A DNA stretch of 64,000 bases from Pycnopodia helianthoides (Eukaryota; Echinodermata; Asteroidea; Forcipulatida; Asteriidae). Position 1 is the stretch's first letter, and each line of letters starts with the position of its first letter. The DNA lies in the NCBI GenBank assembly GCA_032158295.1, contig CM063254.1, positions 2,271,538 to 2,335,537 on the forward strand, written 5' to 3'. Position numbers and translations under genes: made by a program. Below, piece after piece: positions 21,001 through 31,848 of the stretch. The notes under the pieces are model-generated. The model made no database searches. It was not told the origin of the DNA and worked only from the letters and a program-made list of their open reading frames with translations.

Positions 21001-22513
21001 TGGTGAAAACTCTTGCAGCGAGCAGACTATGTAATAATCTCTTATAGGAAGAAGCATTGACTCTGCAAAGGGCCGGTTGGTTTGGTTCAAACTGTGTCAG
21101 CGACGAAACCTTCGTTATTCAAAGTCAATGAAGCTAGCAATCCATGGCTTTCCTGATTGATTATGCCTTTCCCTCCTCGAACAGAATAACTAACTCATCA
21201 AGCCAAATTCTCTCTTGCAACTTTGGATACATGAACATCAAACATCAACACCCTGCAGCATCAGAATTACGTCCACACCCCATCCATCTTGGATTGTGAT
21301 TTGTTCCTTGTACAAGTGTATGGTACACAAACATTTGCATTATGGGAAAAAATGTTTCCATGTGGAGTAGTTTACCAATTTTCAGTTACTTCTTACACTA
21401 GTGCAAAAATTACACTGCTTGAGGTTTAAAAAAAAAAGTTGTTTGACCCACTTCTTGTGTGATTTGAACCTCAACGCTTTGCTATTTGAATTCCTACCCA
21501 AATTTGGGTAGGACTACTGTATCACCGTTTCCTTGTGTATTATATTTTACCCAGTAATTGACAAAAATTTACAGATTGCCCATCTTTAAGTCAACATTTT
21601 GCCCAACCTTTTTTGGGCAATGAACGTTCATCCAATATAAAGAGTATGGATGGTTTGAGATTGCCCATTTTAAAGAACAACACTTTTGGGCAATCACTAT
21701 CCAATAAAAATGAAAATATAACTGCTCTGTTGGTACTTCACGATACCCAAACTGTGTGGGTTTTATAGAGTTGGTCAAATTTAGCCTGAAATACCCAACA
21801 TTTCAGACCAACTCTAGTGATAAAAGAGCGTTGCCCAACTTTGTTTTTGCCCAGCGTTTTTACAGTGTCCGCCTCCAACATTTTTTCCCGATCTTCGTTG
21901 TAACAAACCTGCTTTGATAAAAACCCATGGCATTAACAATTACAAAATGATATCACTTCTCTTCACTACATGATAAGCACCGCCCGTAGATAACCAAACC
22001 AGACTTTGCATCCGCGAACTCTCTTTAATTCAGAATCGAACTATACTTATTTTTTCAAATACATAACAATCAGGGAATGTTAAAAAAAAACCAGGTAATC
22101 TTTAATGTTACTGGAATTATCTACTTTCATGATTTACTCTAATATTGGCCACATCCACCTTGTAAGTGAAAAAAATATCATATTCTTTATAAACTAATTT
22201 TAAGACAAATGAAGTGATGGCCTTGGTTTCACAATCATAACAGTTTATCACGGAAAGATGGCGAATGTGCAAAAACTATTTAAAACTGCCCATATAAGAG
22301 CAAATACGAGCACAATAAAACAGTGAGGAGGAACCCCTCAAACAGACCTGTCATGGTAAAGATACCCACGAAGACACCAATGTTTCTACCAGCCAGCATG
22401 GTCTCTTCTGGATCTGACGACCCCTTGCTCTTACGGGCGGCCCATAGCCCCACAGCCAGAATCAACACATAAAAAATGACGATTCCTACCAGGCCCCCCC
22501 AATTGACGGCCAT
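14509..22513 (-). CDS. High-affinity choline transporter, copy A (SLC5A7/CHT1 family), eight exons
   Basis: Sodium- and chloride-dependent symporter of the SLC5 family (LeuT-type fold, 13 membrane segments) that takes up choline in cholinergic nerve terminals; this role is from the family. Exons: 22513-22348, 19119-19006, 18708-18553, 18019-17871, 17112-16987, 16842-16689, 16283-16066 and 15035-14509. All have GT/AG borders and phases 1,1,1,0,0,1,0. Family signatures in order: FTMTATWVGGG (exons 1/2), AQAP-like WTQAPWGYA (exon 2), [19 protein letters not shown] (exon 3), [14 protein letters not shown] (exon 4), [15 protein letters not shown] (exon 6), [15 protein letters not shown] (exon 7) and [15 protein letters not shown] (exon 8). 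The predicted length is about 536 residues against 580 in human CHT1; the C-terminal tail is shorter. The frame is broken once in exon 8, near 14775. Copy B lies about 9 kb upstream on the same strand. Confidence 0.9.
15188..15335. mobile_element. Foldback element in intron 7 of copy A
   Basis: The left arm CTATGGATTGCAATACGCG plus TCATTGACCACCATCTT is inverted at the right as AAGATGGCGGTCAATGAGCG plus CATGCAATCCAT. A shorter internal inverted pair (GCAGCGTG and CACGCTGC) lies in the centre. Confidence 0.7.
15590..15858 (-). mobile_element. tRNA(Ser/Leu)-derived SINE, family B, in intron 7 of copy A
   Basis: On the minus strand, TGTTGTGGCCGGGAGGTTA resembles the A box of a long-variable-arm tRNA, and GGGTTCAAGTCCCGG is a good B box. 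A shared body follows (GCAGAGTGTGGG; GTAAAAGAACCCAGATC; ACATTATGC). The same order occurs at 53395-53735. The open frame 15681-15914 plus overlaps it and is a shadow. Confidence 0.7.
16066..16283 (-). CDS. Choline transporter copy A, exon 7
   Basis: 218 bp, phase 1 to 0, residues 289-361. It encodes [20 protein letters not shown] and [20 protein letters not shown]. The SSADSS stretch corresponds to the membrane segment that carries sodium-site residues in LeuT-fold SLC5 proteins (family knowledge). Confidence 0.93.
16689..16842 (-). CDS. Choline transporter copy A, exon 6
   Basis: 154 bp, phase 0 to 1, residues 238-288. It encodes [20 protein letters not shown] and [14 protein letters not shown], strongly conserved in CHT1. 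Acceptor TTTGCAG, donor GTAAAT. Confidence 0.92.
16987..17112 (-). CDS. Choline transporter copy A, exon 5
   Basis: 126 bp, phase 0, residues 196-237. It encodes [13 protein letters not shown], a variable extracellular loop rich in Thr, then [19 protein letters not shown]. The motif LG.W......VW.D..LLL fits the CHT1 loop before TM6. Confidence 0.88.
17192..17352. mobile_element. MITE-like element in intron 4 of copy A
   Basis: AATAGACCACACTCG at the left and AGGAGGTCTATT at the right are inverted ends. The same AATAGACC terminus is seen on the elements at 11624, 36905 and 46285, which suggests a related superfamily with TA-like insertion sites. Confidence 0.5.
17636..17735. repeat. Inverted repeat around CCATTTTGGGAGTCA
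   Basis: GCCATTTTGGGAGTCA is inverted as TGACTCCCCAAAATGGC about 75 bp on. A weaker similar pair (TCCATTTTGAGTGTCA and TTGACCCCCAAAATGG) lies at 17460-17505. The arms resemble the centre of the palindrome at 10590-10970. Confidence 0.6.
17871..18019 (-). CDS. Choline transporter copy A, exon 4
   Basis: 149 bp, phase 1 to 0, residues 146-195. It encodes [20 protein letters not shown] and [15 protein letters not shown], matching TM4-TM5 of CHT1. Acceptor TTTTAAG, donor GTAAGT. Confidence 0.92.
18266..18313. repeat. Short hairpin and poly-A run in intron 3 of copy A
   Basis: TAGCTGTTCCGAC is inverted as GTCGGGACAGCTA, followed by an uninterrupted run of As (18291-18313). This could be a retroposon tail. 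No gene is indicated. Confidence 0.45.
18553..18708 (-). CDS. Choline transporter copy A, exon 3 (contains conversion-like tract)
   Basis: 156 bp, phase 1 at both ends, residues 94-145. It encodes [19 protein letters not shown] and then [20 protein letters not shown]. From 18553 to about 18666 it differs from copy B exon 3 at only two positions, while its remaining 42 bp differ at about ten. Confidence 0.93.
19006..19119 (-). CDS. Choline transporter copy A, exon 2
   Basis: 114 bp, phase 1 at both ends, residues 56-93. It encodes [16 protein letters not shown] and [14 protein letters not shown]. Acceptor TTTTCAG, donor GTAGGG. The residues match the second membrane segment and loop of CHT1. 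Confidence 0.92.
19600..21870. repeat. Degenerate repeat field in intron 1 of copy A (GGGTAAA / TTGGGCAA motifs)
   Basis: Most of the 3.2-kb intron consists of decayed repeats. 19600-19890 alternates GTAAA and TTTAC words. 20507-20755 holds about four degenerate tandem units of 60-75 bp sharing TTGGTCACTTT, ACCAA and TTGGTTAATG. 21550-21870 has paired TTGGGCAA/TTGCCCAA words and ends near TTTTTACAGTGT. It is non-coding; it may be several nested old DNA elements. Confidence 0.5.
22348..22513 (-). CDS. Choline transporter copy A, exon 1 (start codon, first membrane segment)
   Basis: Codes for residues 1-55 plus one base. [20 protein letters not shown] begins the protein and TM1 covers about residues 7-26. 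It ends GIFTMT, which joins exon 2 to form the family motif. The donor GTCTGT is off consensus at +3, but the exon phase fits exon 2 exactly. Confidence 0.9.
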
Positions 22514-23441
22514 TTTGTTTTATTGGCAGCTGAAGTCACTCGCTCTGCACTAAACCTCCTCTGGAAGGCTCCAGCTCATGAAATCGGGAAGCATTAATTT
22601 TGACTGCTGATTTTGCTTGGATTAGTCTTTGGACCCCGACCTCAAAACTTTTGTTGTTGTTGGGGCTGCACGGTACCTGTACCATGGCCTACATCCATGC
22701 CTGTACCCATCAGCCGAGTCTGTGGCGAAAGGGCATTAATATATGGAACGCTTCCAGGGCGAAACATCGGCAAACGTTCTCTCTAAGACAATGGAACATA
22801 ACTATTTTCTCTCTGGCATTAATATGAACCAAGACGGTGACAGTGCTCTCTCTCTAGGACTGAAAATCGCAATCACTTATTGTTATTTACCACGGCCACA
22901 AACAGTTTTCTTCTCAGGATGACTTTGCCCGCGGCGCTCCATGACGACTCACCACGTGATCAAAACGTGGTTCAACTCGGTTATCAGTTCAAAGACAATA
23001 GCAACTTTTTGTTTGCACATTATCAGGAGTATTTACACATAGGGGCGACTAGACGCAAATGTTTTTAAAAAGACAAATAAAAACCACAGAACTTAGCATC
23101 TATATTTGTTTTATCGTACACACATTTCTCGTCATCAAACATGGATATTTATATACTCTATAGTTTATAGACATTTAGGCGGAAAAGAACAATTATAATT
23201 ACACCACATCTTAAACAATAGAAATATACATCAAGTACCACGCTCAAATTCTGGAACACACAGTTACTTTCACCAAATACAACCAAATGCCCCCCCCCCC
23301 CTCTGAAATAAGAGTTTATTTTTATTGACAACATAAGATCATACAAAACCAATAAACTTTCATCATGCTGTCACCATCTTTGCCATGTCCCCTGTGTGCA
23401 GATGCATTAATGAATACTGACTACCTTTATGAGCAGGTATC

Positions 23442-23539
23442 AGACTATTTTCGAAACCACGCCTTCCAGCTATAGGGCTCCGGAATAGGCTTCGTCCATA
23501 CCTGTTTAAAGCCCGAGCCGTGCTTTCGAAAAGGGCCTA
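23442..23539. mobile_element. Decayed foldback element related to 8336-8497
   Basis: TATTTTCGAAACCACGCC at the left and GAGCCGTGCTTTCGAAAAGG at the right are imperfect inverted arms with a GGGCTCCGGA interior. Arms and interior resemble the better preserved copy at 8336-8497. Confidence 0.5.
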
Positions 23540-24340
23540 GGTTTAGTAAACACTAATCTAACAGAAAGAAAAACAAGATGGTTGTTCCATTATAAAGGTC
23601 AACAATTCCATAAAAAACCAATTCTCTAAAAGGGTCCCTCAAAATAATCAGTGCGAAACTCCAATACAAAGAAAAACAGTTCTAAAAACGAACCTGGAAA
23701 ATCCAGAATTTTACAATTATTGCTTTGGACTTGAAAATACTTAACACACACTTTACTGTTTCAATGGGTACATCATTCACAAGAACTATTGTGTTTCTTG
23801 ATTTAGTTAATTAATTAACCTAATCTGATCATGCACATTTGTCACCCAAACCATCTAACTAATGGCTGACATTTTGGAAGAAAATAACACAATATATTCT
23901 ATGAGGAATTTCTGGAATGTTAAAAATGTGCGCCTATTCCAAAATGAGAACATCCTTCCTTCCACTAGTTTTCTTTCGAATTGATGTCTTTATTGGTAAA
24001 AGTTTTCAAACAAAAGCAAAATTTGCCAAGTTCAATAATATCTCACAAATCGGCAAGGTTGGGAAAGTGATGGCATGGTTCACTTTGTTGAAGTTGTATT
24101 TATGTAACTGGTGGTAGGCAGTCCCTTTTTGTCTAAGCTAACATTTTATTTACAATAGCATCCAAAATGGCTGATCATTTAAAATAAAAACAAATAATAG
24201 AAAAAAGTAACATAGTTAACATGACCAGATAACATCTTTATGGAAGAAAATGCTTTTATGACCGACTTAAATACATTTTGAATGTCACAAGACCCTTATA
24301 ATTAAATGGTTGTATTTTGATTTTATGCTTCCCATAATAA

Positions 24341-24720
24341 GGTTACCAGCCAAAATACAATTCACATGTACACTATGTGACTGGTATCCTGCTTGTTTTG
24401 GCTTGGCAAAAAAAAAAAAAAATCAGCAATATTTTCTGCAGCTCTATGAAATTGATCTCACTGTCCAAATTAGATAGAGCTGCTTAACAGCCTATGTTGT
24501 GCTTACTATGCGAAATTCAATTTCATAGTGCTGTTAACCGTAAGCCAATGAAAATGCATGCTAACCTTCCAGTGCTTTTTTGTATGAAAATAAATGACCT
24601 AACAATGTATGCGGTTTACATAGAGTTACAGAGTTTTGATAAGCAATATTTTCTTGCTTAGCCCAAATGAGCAGGATACCAGTCACAGACGAGACATGTG
24701 ACACTATTTTGGCTGGTAAC
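24341..24720. mobile_element. Foldback element, 380 bp (GGTTACCAGCC ends)
   Basis: GGTTACCAGCCAAAATACAA and GTGACTGGTATCCTGCTTG at the left are inverted as GAGCAGGATACCAGTCAC and ATTTTGGCTGGTAAC at the right. The interior repeats AGCTCTATGAAATTG and its relative CAATTTCATAGTGCTG, the same vocabulary as the GGGCCCAATTTCAT family. Confidence 0.7.
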
Positions 24721-25116
24721 ATTCAGCATCATCTTACCACTCTTTTCAAAGAGAAATGTGGAAAAGAATCCATGAAAAGGGATAAATCACCATTATGTCA
24801 AGCATGTGTTCAAATTTGAGTGGCAATATGGATGACACCTGATGGCTTCAATTTGAGAATCACTCTAAATGATACTGCCCAAATATAGTGCAGGTGTATC
24901 ATTTTCTACTTAAAGGTATTGCAAGTGGCTTCCAATGGCTTCAACATCATGCACGGAACCCACCATTGATTCTATAACACAGAGAACAGCAAAACGAGCA
25001 CCAATAAGATAAAAGGCACTGTTTGCACACAAGTGGATTTAATAGAACAAAGCAGAATTCTCATTGAAGTAGGGTCTGGTTTTATAAATGTCCTTTAACT
25101 CTGAAATAGACCACAC

Positions 25117-25500
25117 TTAAAGGAACATTACAGAATTGGTAATTGTAAAATATACTTTTGATCACAGATTTACATAAAACTTACACGGTCTAATGATGAT
25201 GATAGTAGAAAACATCCCTTGAAATATTTCTGTCTGAAATGCCATATTTGATGAGAAACGAATAAACTAATTTTCCGATTGGAGTTTATCGCTCAGTGAG
25301 CGTTTTATTCGTTTGTTGAACCTATATGATTTCATGCAAATGTGTAATCGGTTTTTCACTATTTTCTCGTGACCCAGATGGCCGATCGATCTCAAACTTC
25401 TACAGGTTTGTCAATTTATGTATATGGTGGATTACATAAAGTGCTTACACTGCCAGCAACTGTTTTATTAGCAAAAAACAATTCTGTATTGTTCCTTTAA
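25117..25500. mobile_element. MITE-like element with TTAAAGGAACA ends
   Basis: The left end TTAAAGGAACATTACAGAAT and the right end ATTCTGTATTGTTCCTTTAA are inverted. The interior shares AAATATTTCTG, GAAATGCC, ACTATTTTCTCGTGACC and CAGGTTTGT with 3619-3959, so the two are members of one family. Confidence 0.75.
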
Positions 25501-26994
25501 CCCTCTCCTTACCAAACTACTTGACTACTCATACATGAAGCACATCGGACAACACCCTGAAAATTTCATCGGTTTATCACCTTGAAGATTTCAGGTTGTC
25601 TTTGCCTTTCAGATCTTTCCACTCCATTTTGAAAAGATTGCAGAATATCAACCTCATTTTATGTGACCACCAATTGAAAGATATCTTTCTCTTTCAAACC
25701 ATTAGGATGGCTATGGAGGTTAAACATGTACAAAACTGCAGCTCTATTTAAAAAAAAAGACATTTTAAGCACAGAGTGTTTTGTGTGTGTGATTTTAGTT
25801 GACTAATTTCACCTATGGTAAGGGAAGGGTTAACTGGATCAAACAATCATCAAAAAATGGATCCAACAATGATTTACTTGCTTTAAATGCATCAAGCTAA
25901 CAACAAAACCCTACATATTCCACATAATTACACATAGTATGTGAAAGTAATGTATTTTTATCCATTGACTATTTGCAGTATTTTCACTGCAAATTGCCTT
26001 TTAAGAATTCCATTTGAAATGGGGAATCAAAGGAAAAAATAACACACAAATAGTCTCGAGGTGGGAGGTAGTGAAAAAGAGTGTAACCAATGTACAGATG
26101 TGTAAGGAACCAACTACCACGCAAGATTAGTATAAAGCAAAAAACACCTCACCCATGATTATGCAAGTTTATATTCATACGTAAATATCAATTTTTAAGA
26201 GATTGACATATCAACCCATTTGTTTATTGCAAATATACATAGAATTTATGGTCAGGGCTGTATTTGTCCTGGCCATAATTACAAAATAACTTTTTCTTAG
26301 TAGAAGTGTATTGGAATGATATTAATATAGTGTCAGTGCATAGACCTTTACCATACAGCCATGTTGTCTCCTTTTGACAGTAATAAGCCTATAACCAAAC
26401 CGAGGGTGGATGAGCAAATCGGTCTGTTCGCTCGTCCCCAGCGCTTTGCCTTAAAACCAAAGGCGCTGGGATGGGCAAACGTATCGTTAACGTTAATGCT
26501 CAGTCCATGCTCAGTCCCATCATGCATCACACTCACACTGAAAGCACTGCACGCATGACGTACTTCCTGAACAAGAATCTGTGCAAGCTGATTAGCCCAT
26601 CCAGCGGTCCTGGATAGGCCGCTGGGGCCGAGCGAAATCGGTCTGGACCCTGTTTGTATAGCAACACTATTCGTGTTTGCTATTAGTATTATTGCAAACT
26701 GGTTACATGCTAGCAGAATGATAATAAAGGCCTATCTTAATACTTGTGTTTGTTTTTAAGAACAAGGATACAGGTCCAAACAATAGGCCTAGTTAAACTA
26801 TTTCTATCTAACTAGTTTCCTCTTATTTCAGCTCATTTATCCCCTATTATCTTGTATTGAGTGTTTTAGGGCCTTGTAGCTAGTGACCAACCTTCAGCAG
26901 ATGGTACAATCACTTTTGCGGGTTAGTGAGCGGTGGGACCTGTTGTTAAAGAGCACAGTTTTGTTTCCTCCACAACCTTGGGTTCCTGGAACCA

Positions 26995-27265
26995 ATGGTT
27001 CCAAGGTTTGGGACCCATGGTTTGAAGGTTTGGGGCCCATGGTTCCAGGGTTATAGGACCCATGGTTCCAGGGTTTTGGGACCCATGGTTCCAAGGTCTG
27101 GAAGGCATTGCTCCAAGGTTTTGAGCCCAATGGTTCGTAGGTTCAAAGGTTTTGAGCCCATGGTTCCAAGGTTTGGGACCCGTGGTTACAAGGTTTGGGA
27201 CCCATGGTTCTAAGGTTTGGAACCCATTTTTCCAAGGTTTGGAACTCATGTTTCAAAGGTTCCAC
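26995..27265. repeat. Minisatellite, 22-23 bp unit, about 12 degenerate copies
   Basis: The unit is approximately GGTTCCAAGGTTTGGGACCC plus AT, with frequent one-base length changes and substitutions. It gives Pro/Trp/His/Gly-rich open frames on the minus strand that are artefacts of the repeat. Confidence 0.85.
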
Positions 27266-27552
27266 ACAATAGACTTAATTGGTCTATTGAGGAAAATGGA
27301 AATAGTTCAATAACAAACAAGATTTGTTTTGTAGCACAATACCATATAATCGATGGGTAATAATTATATAAACTAATTAACAAAACTATACACTTTTAAA
27401 AAAATATAAAAAAAACAATGAAAACGAAATGAACCTTTTAGTTATAATTTGAGTTGACACTAGGCCCAGAAAAGATATGACAAATAAGTAGCCCAGGGCT
27501 TTCATTTATGGCCTGTCCATAGCCCTTGAGGACTTTCACTGTCTACAGGGAT

Positions 27553-27651
27553 AGGTCCAATTTCATGGCCTTGCTTACCATCGTTTATGGCACCCTTGTA
27601 CCCTGTAAATCCTACAAGTTGTGCGGTAAGCACTGCAATGAAATTGGGCAC
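27553..27651. mobile_element. Foldback element of the GGGCCCAATTTCAT family
   Basis: GGTCCAATTTCATGGCCTTG is mirrored by GCACTGCAATGAAATTGGGC. The interior has ACCATCGTTTATGGCACCC and TGTGCGGTAAGC. Same family as 6403-6524. Confidence 0.6.
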
Positions 27652-28057
27652 TAGGATAGGCCATCAGGCATCGTTTTCAGGGCATAAAGTTTTGTTCCAT
27701 TGATGTCTGTTAAAAGCTGTGGATTTCACATTTTGAACATTCTTTGGATGAATGCTTTTTGGGATGCTTGGGTTTAGACCCATGAACATTTCATTTTAAT
27801 TTTTTTAACTTAGTAAAATAATCCTAAAAAGTTAAAAGAAAAAGAAGAAGAAGAAAAAACAAGTTTTGTTCATCTCTTAATGTTCTGTTGTGCGCCTTCT
27901 AGCATAGTGGCAAACCACAGCGTGAATATGTAAGATGTGAATTGCAGCAAGCTAAAGATTCTCCACCCAGCACCAGACCCTTCCCGACTAGGGCTCTATA
28001 CCGCAGAAGAAAGGTCCTGCTAGAGCAATGTCTGGCCTAACGTCACTATAAACATGA

Positions 28058-28092
28058 CATGGTTTTTGACAAGATTGTCAAAAACCATGCCC
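28058..28092. repeat. Perfect short palindrome
   Basis: CATGGTTTTTGACAA and TTGTCAAAAACCATG flank a three- to four-base centre. It is a hairpin-forming site with no gene nearby. Confidence 0.6.
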
Positions 28093-28165
28093 ACACTGGG
28101 GCTAGGCTGGTGTGGTCATGGTGTTTGCTATTACTGGTTCTTTCTGGAAGAAGTCCCTATGACGT

Positions 28166-28193
28166 TTAGATAGATAGATAGATAGATAGATAG
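28166..28193. repeat. (TAGA)n microsatellite
   Basis: About seven uninterrupted TAGA units. Confidence 0.95.
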
Positions 28194-29098
28194 CTTTTAA
28201 TCATCCGCATAATAAAAAAATACAGAAATGTTGCTTGCACTGGCTTTAAATTACATTAATTTAGTTGTGCTTACTAAACCTGAGGTAGGGGTACGGATGA
28301 GAATCTCTAAACAAAATCAAAACTACATAAAATTTAAACCAATACATACAAATCAAGGTCCACCACACAATTGTTAAGCTTTGTTAAACAGCCTGCTGAT
28401 TATGTATCTCACAAAGTCCAAATCGAAGACTTTTGAAAAAGACTTTTGAAAATCGTAAAAATAACTTTCAGGAGGTCTACCACAACCACTTATAAAACCA
28501 CCCAAATTGAATAAAACATACTTTCATTAGTCATTGGTTAAATTTTGGTTTGTGTTTATAGTCTTTACTTTGATGTGTGCAGCACGTGTAGCCAATGCAA
28601 TGGTTGCTACAAAACTCTCTTAACATTGGTTTATGTCTACAAATTAGTGTTCTTGCTGCAACACAATTCAAGGACCAAACATTAATAGCTTTCCTTGGTT
28701 TAGCTCATACCCATTACCCACACACACCACCACACTAAACATTTACAAAAAATTACATTGTAAATCTAATTAATGTATTGCCAAATACACTCAATGAATA
28801 CATTTTCTTCTATCTACATGTACAATTATATTCTGTGACTCTAACATCGTCTTCTTTTTCATTGTAGACATTGTAAGGAAATGTCCGCACAAACAAGCTA
28901 AAATAAAAATTTACCTTTTTGGTTTCAGGAATGTTCAACAACATGTATGACAAAGGACCAATTATTTAAAGCTAAACACAAATGCATCTTGCCTTGCAGA
29001 AACAGGTAACCATTCAAAATGTATTAAAATTCACAGTAGTGCAAGTGGTGCCCTGCTATTTAATTTCTTCGACTTGATAATCAATTTCCTAAGTAACA

Positions 29099-29225
29099 TT
29101 GTGTCGTGGCCGAACTGTCCAGAGCACCGCACTCAAGTTCTGGTGGCAAAATCATCAAGACACCAAATCAAATCCTATTCGTGGCAATTGTGCCCATGAG
29201 AAAGACACTTAAGGCCAAATAAAAA
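29099..29225 (+). mobile_element. Decayed tRNA-derived SINE, family B
   Basis: GTGTCGTGGCCGAACTGTCC resembles the A-box head of family B, followed by GCACTCAAGTTCTGG. The B box is poorly preserved (AAATCCTATTCG), then GAGAAAGACACTTAAGGCC follows. Confidence 0.45.
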
Positions 29226-31848
29226 AATACCAGTTGATCGTCCCCTCCCTCATCCTTTTTTGAGGCCGCATCCTTTTTATTATTATTTTTTCTTTTTCTT
29301 TTTTTTCTTCAAAAAGAGACATTTTCTGTGTATTTTTCATTAAACTTACCAATCTTTTAGAACTTGTAACTACAGAAAGTAAGTGGTTAAGTTAAACTGA
29401 ATAATTGGCGGTCAATTGAAATTAAAATGCTTGGCGGCCACCTTCGAAACAAAAACAAATAAATAAATAAATAAAAAGGCCCTCATTCTCCTCTTTTTGA
29501 AAAAACCTGGACGATCAACCGGTATTCCTTTTTACTTGGCTAACTAGAATTGCTTCTCTTCACCCAGGAGTAAATTGGGTACCTGTGACTGCAGAGATGG
29601 TTCTGGCTGTTGATTAAGCTTGATACTCTTAGGTACTTAGCAGCACAGGCTGTATACTCTCCAGAGAGATGAAATGGTTTAACGATCAAAATAAATGGTA
29701 ATAATGCTCATGCGCCATGCGCATCCGAATTGGCAGATACGGGCGCTATAAAAATGGCCATTATCACTGTTAGCTTAACAGCTCCATCAGCATGATGAAA
29801 TTGGGTCATCCCTGGCGATGTAATATGAAATGTCTTAAAATTGCAGGATTGCACAGGCGTAGAAAAACTGTTGATTACCTGAAACATGTTACCCGCTGAA
29901 ATGCTTACTAACATCAATTCTGCACAATCTTCTGATTTTTATTGCTGACCTTTTAACAAATTGTTTAATAACAGCTTTAGGACTACAGCTTGATAAAGGA
30001 GATTTAGAGGTCAAATTATGTTTTTCCAATAAAACCTTTGCACTGTGAACAGAATGGTTAAGGTTTATGTTAAGTCAAAGACACTTGTGGATTTGTTGAC
30101 ATGTGTAGGACTGTGACGGGAACATTTCAAGTTCTAAAGCCAGTAGCACATTCAGTGAGAACTACTTTTAAAAAAACAACACTACATTTGTTTACAGAGT
30201 GGTGACCTTGTACATTATAATGCTATTCCTGACAGGCAAGATGCTACACAGGCTCAATGGGAAAATTTATATTTGGCGTCATAATTTTCACATAAATTCG
30301 AAATTTACAAAAGCAACAGCTGTACAGCTTTTGAGATGTCCCCCCTTTCTTCATACCAAAAGTTAAGGAAAATCAGACAGTGCGATCTCCATAAAACATA
30401 AGATTTGTTGCATTCTTCCATTGAGCTGTGTACAAATGTGCCCGCCGGAAGTCCAGGCTCTGTGGCTCTTTTGTAAACATGTGATGTCACAGGTCACATC
30501 GTCTATACAACTCTTATTTCATACGTTGCCTTCAAAGTTCACCCCCCCCCCCCTAATGGTCTTTCTTGAGAATCTTTCAAAGCATCGGACATGTGCGAGT
30601 TTATTCACCCCAAGAATGGCATTATGTTTACTATTATCAGTGGTTTGGGGACTTCTGGTGAAACATATTTGATTTGTGGATAAACTGATAAACTTATCCG
30701 CTGATAAAGGACACTATCGTTGTTTTTCCTGTTTTCCCTGGTGATAAAGTGATAAGGTCTCACCTACATGATGCTGGTGTCATGCAAAAGGTGTTGCATA
30801 ACAACTGCAATAGCATAAAGCATTGCTTTAATTACAACTAATTGGACTGGTAACTAGGGCAGAAGGTAGGTGATTGAATTGTGCCTATAATGATACGAAC
30901 ATACAAAAAAAGAAGTGATGGTAGATTTTTTTTTAATGGATTGGAAGGGGGGGGGGCAAATTGGGTGGTATGTTTCTGAGAAAACAGTGAAAGGACAGTT
31001 CACTTTTTGTTGTTGATTTTGAGAACCTTTAGTACAACAGGGGTGAAAATCGTCGCTGAAGAAAAAATCTGTAACTACGATCCATATCTTAGGAGGTACA
31101 TTTGAAATGACAGCATTTTCACCTTTTGAAAAACCCTTAAAATGATAGATTCCCAGGGTTTTTGGAGAACAATATCCTCAGCACTAGACAAGTATATCAA
31201 AGAGCCTGACTTGTTTTATTTTGAGAAAAATACAGCATTTCTTGTTTACCAGGCAGACGTTAAAAGGTCTGCATTCAGACAAAAGTCTGAAATTTCTCAT
31301 TCCCGATACATGCAGGGGTGAGAATCATTGCTGACAAAAAGGTCTGAACCTAGGATCAAAACTTTAGGAGGTATGTTGAAATGATGGCATTTCTAACTTT
31401 AATTTTTATTTCAGTTAAAAAATACAAAATATAAGGTTAACAATTTATTTGTTGTTCCAATCATTATTGAAGCTGTGCCATGGTCCCAACCCTGTTGAAA
31501 ATCTGTAAAATGGCAAACCGCCAGATAATTTACCACATAAAAATCAAACAATTACTTTTCAATAATCATAAATATTTCTCATATGTTGCTGACATAGCGT
31601 TCACTTGATAAACATAAGCTTGAATAGCCCTAACTAGTTAAACCACAAAGAAAACATTGTGCTTGGACTCTGACACAAATTTAAGCTGTATCCAAAGTTT
31701 GCTTCGATGGCTATGGCTGATGGCTTAATAAAGCCATAGCCACACCCTTCATTTGGACAAAGCCAGAAAGGGATTCATGTACAAATACTGTTACACTGTT
31801 AATGTATTGCATAAAAAGCCTATGGCTCACTACAACACATAGAGGGCG

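Larger units (their letters stand above)
22514..31848. other. Gene-free interval between the two choline transporter genes
   Basis: It should contain the promoter of copy A just right of 22513 and the 3' UTR of copy B left of 31849, but no core promoter element or certain polyadenylation signal was identified. Apart from the listed repeats I see no coding exon. Frames such as 26361-26558, 29708-29917 and 30421-30672 show no recognisable features. Confidence 0.5.

Noticed and set aside
26894..27249. Pro/Trp/His/Gly-rich proteins on the minus strand
   Set aside because: They are translations of the 22-23 bp minisatellite in different frames.
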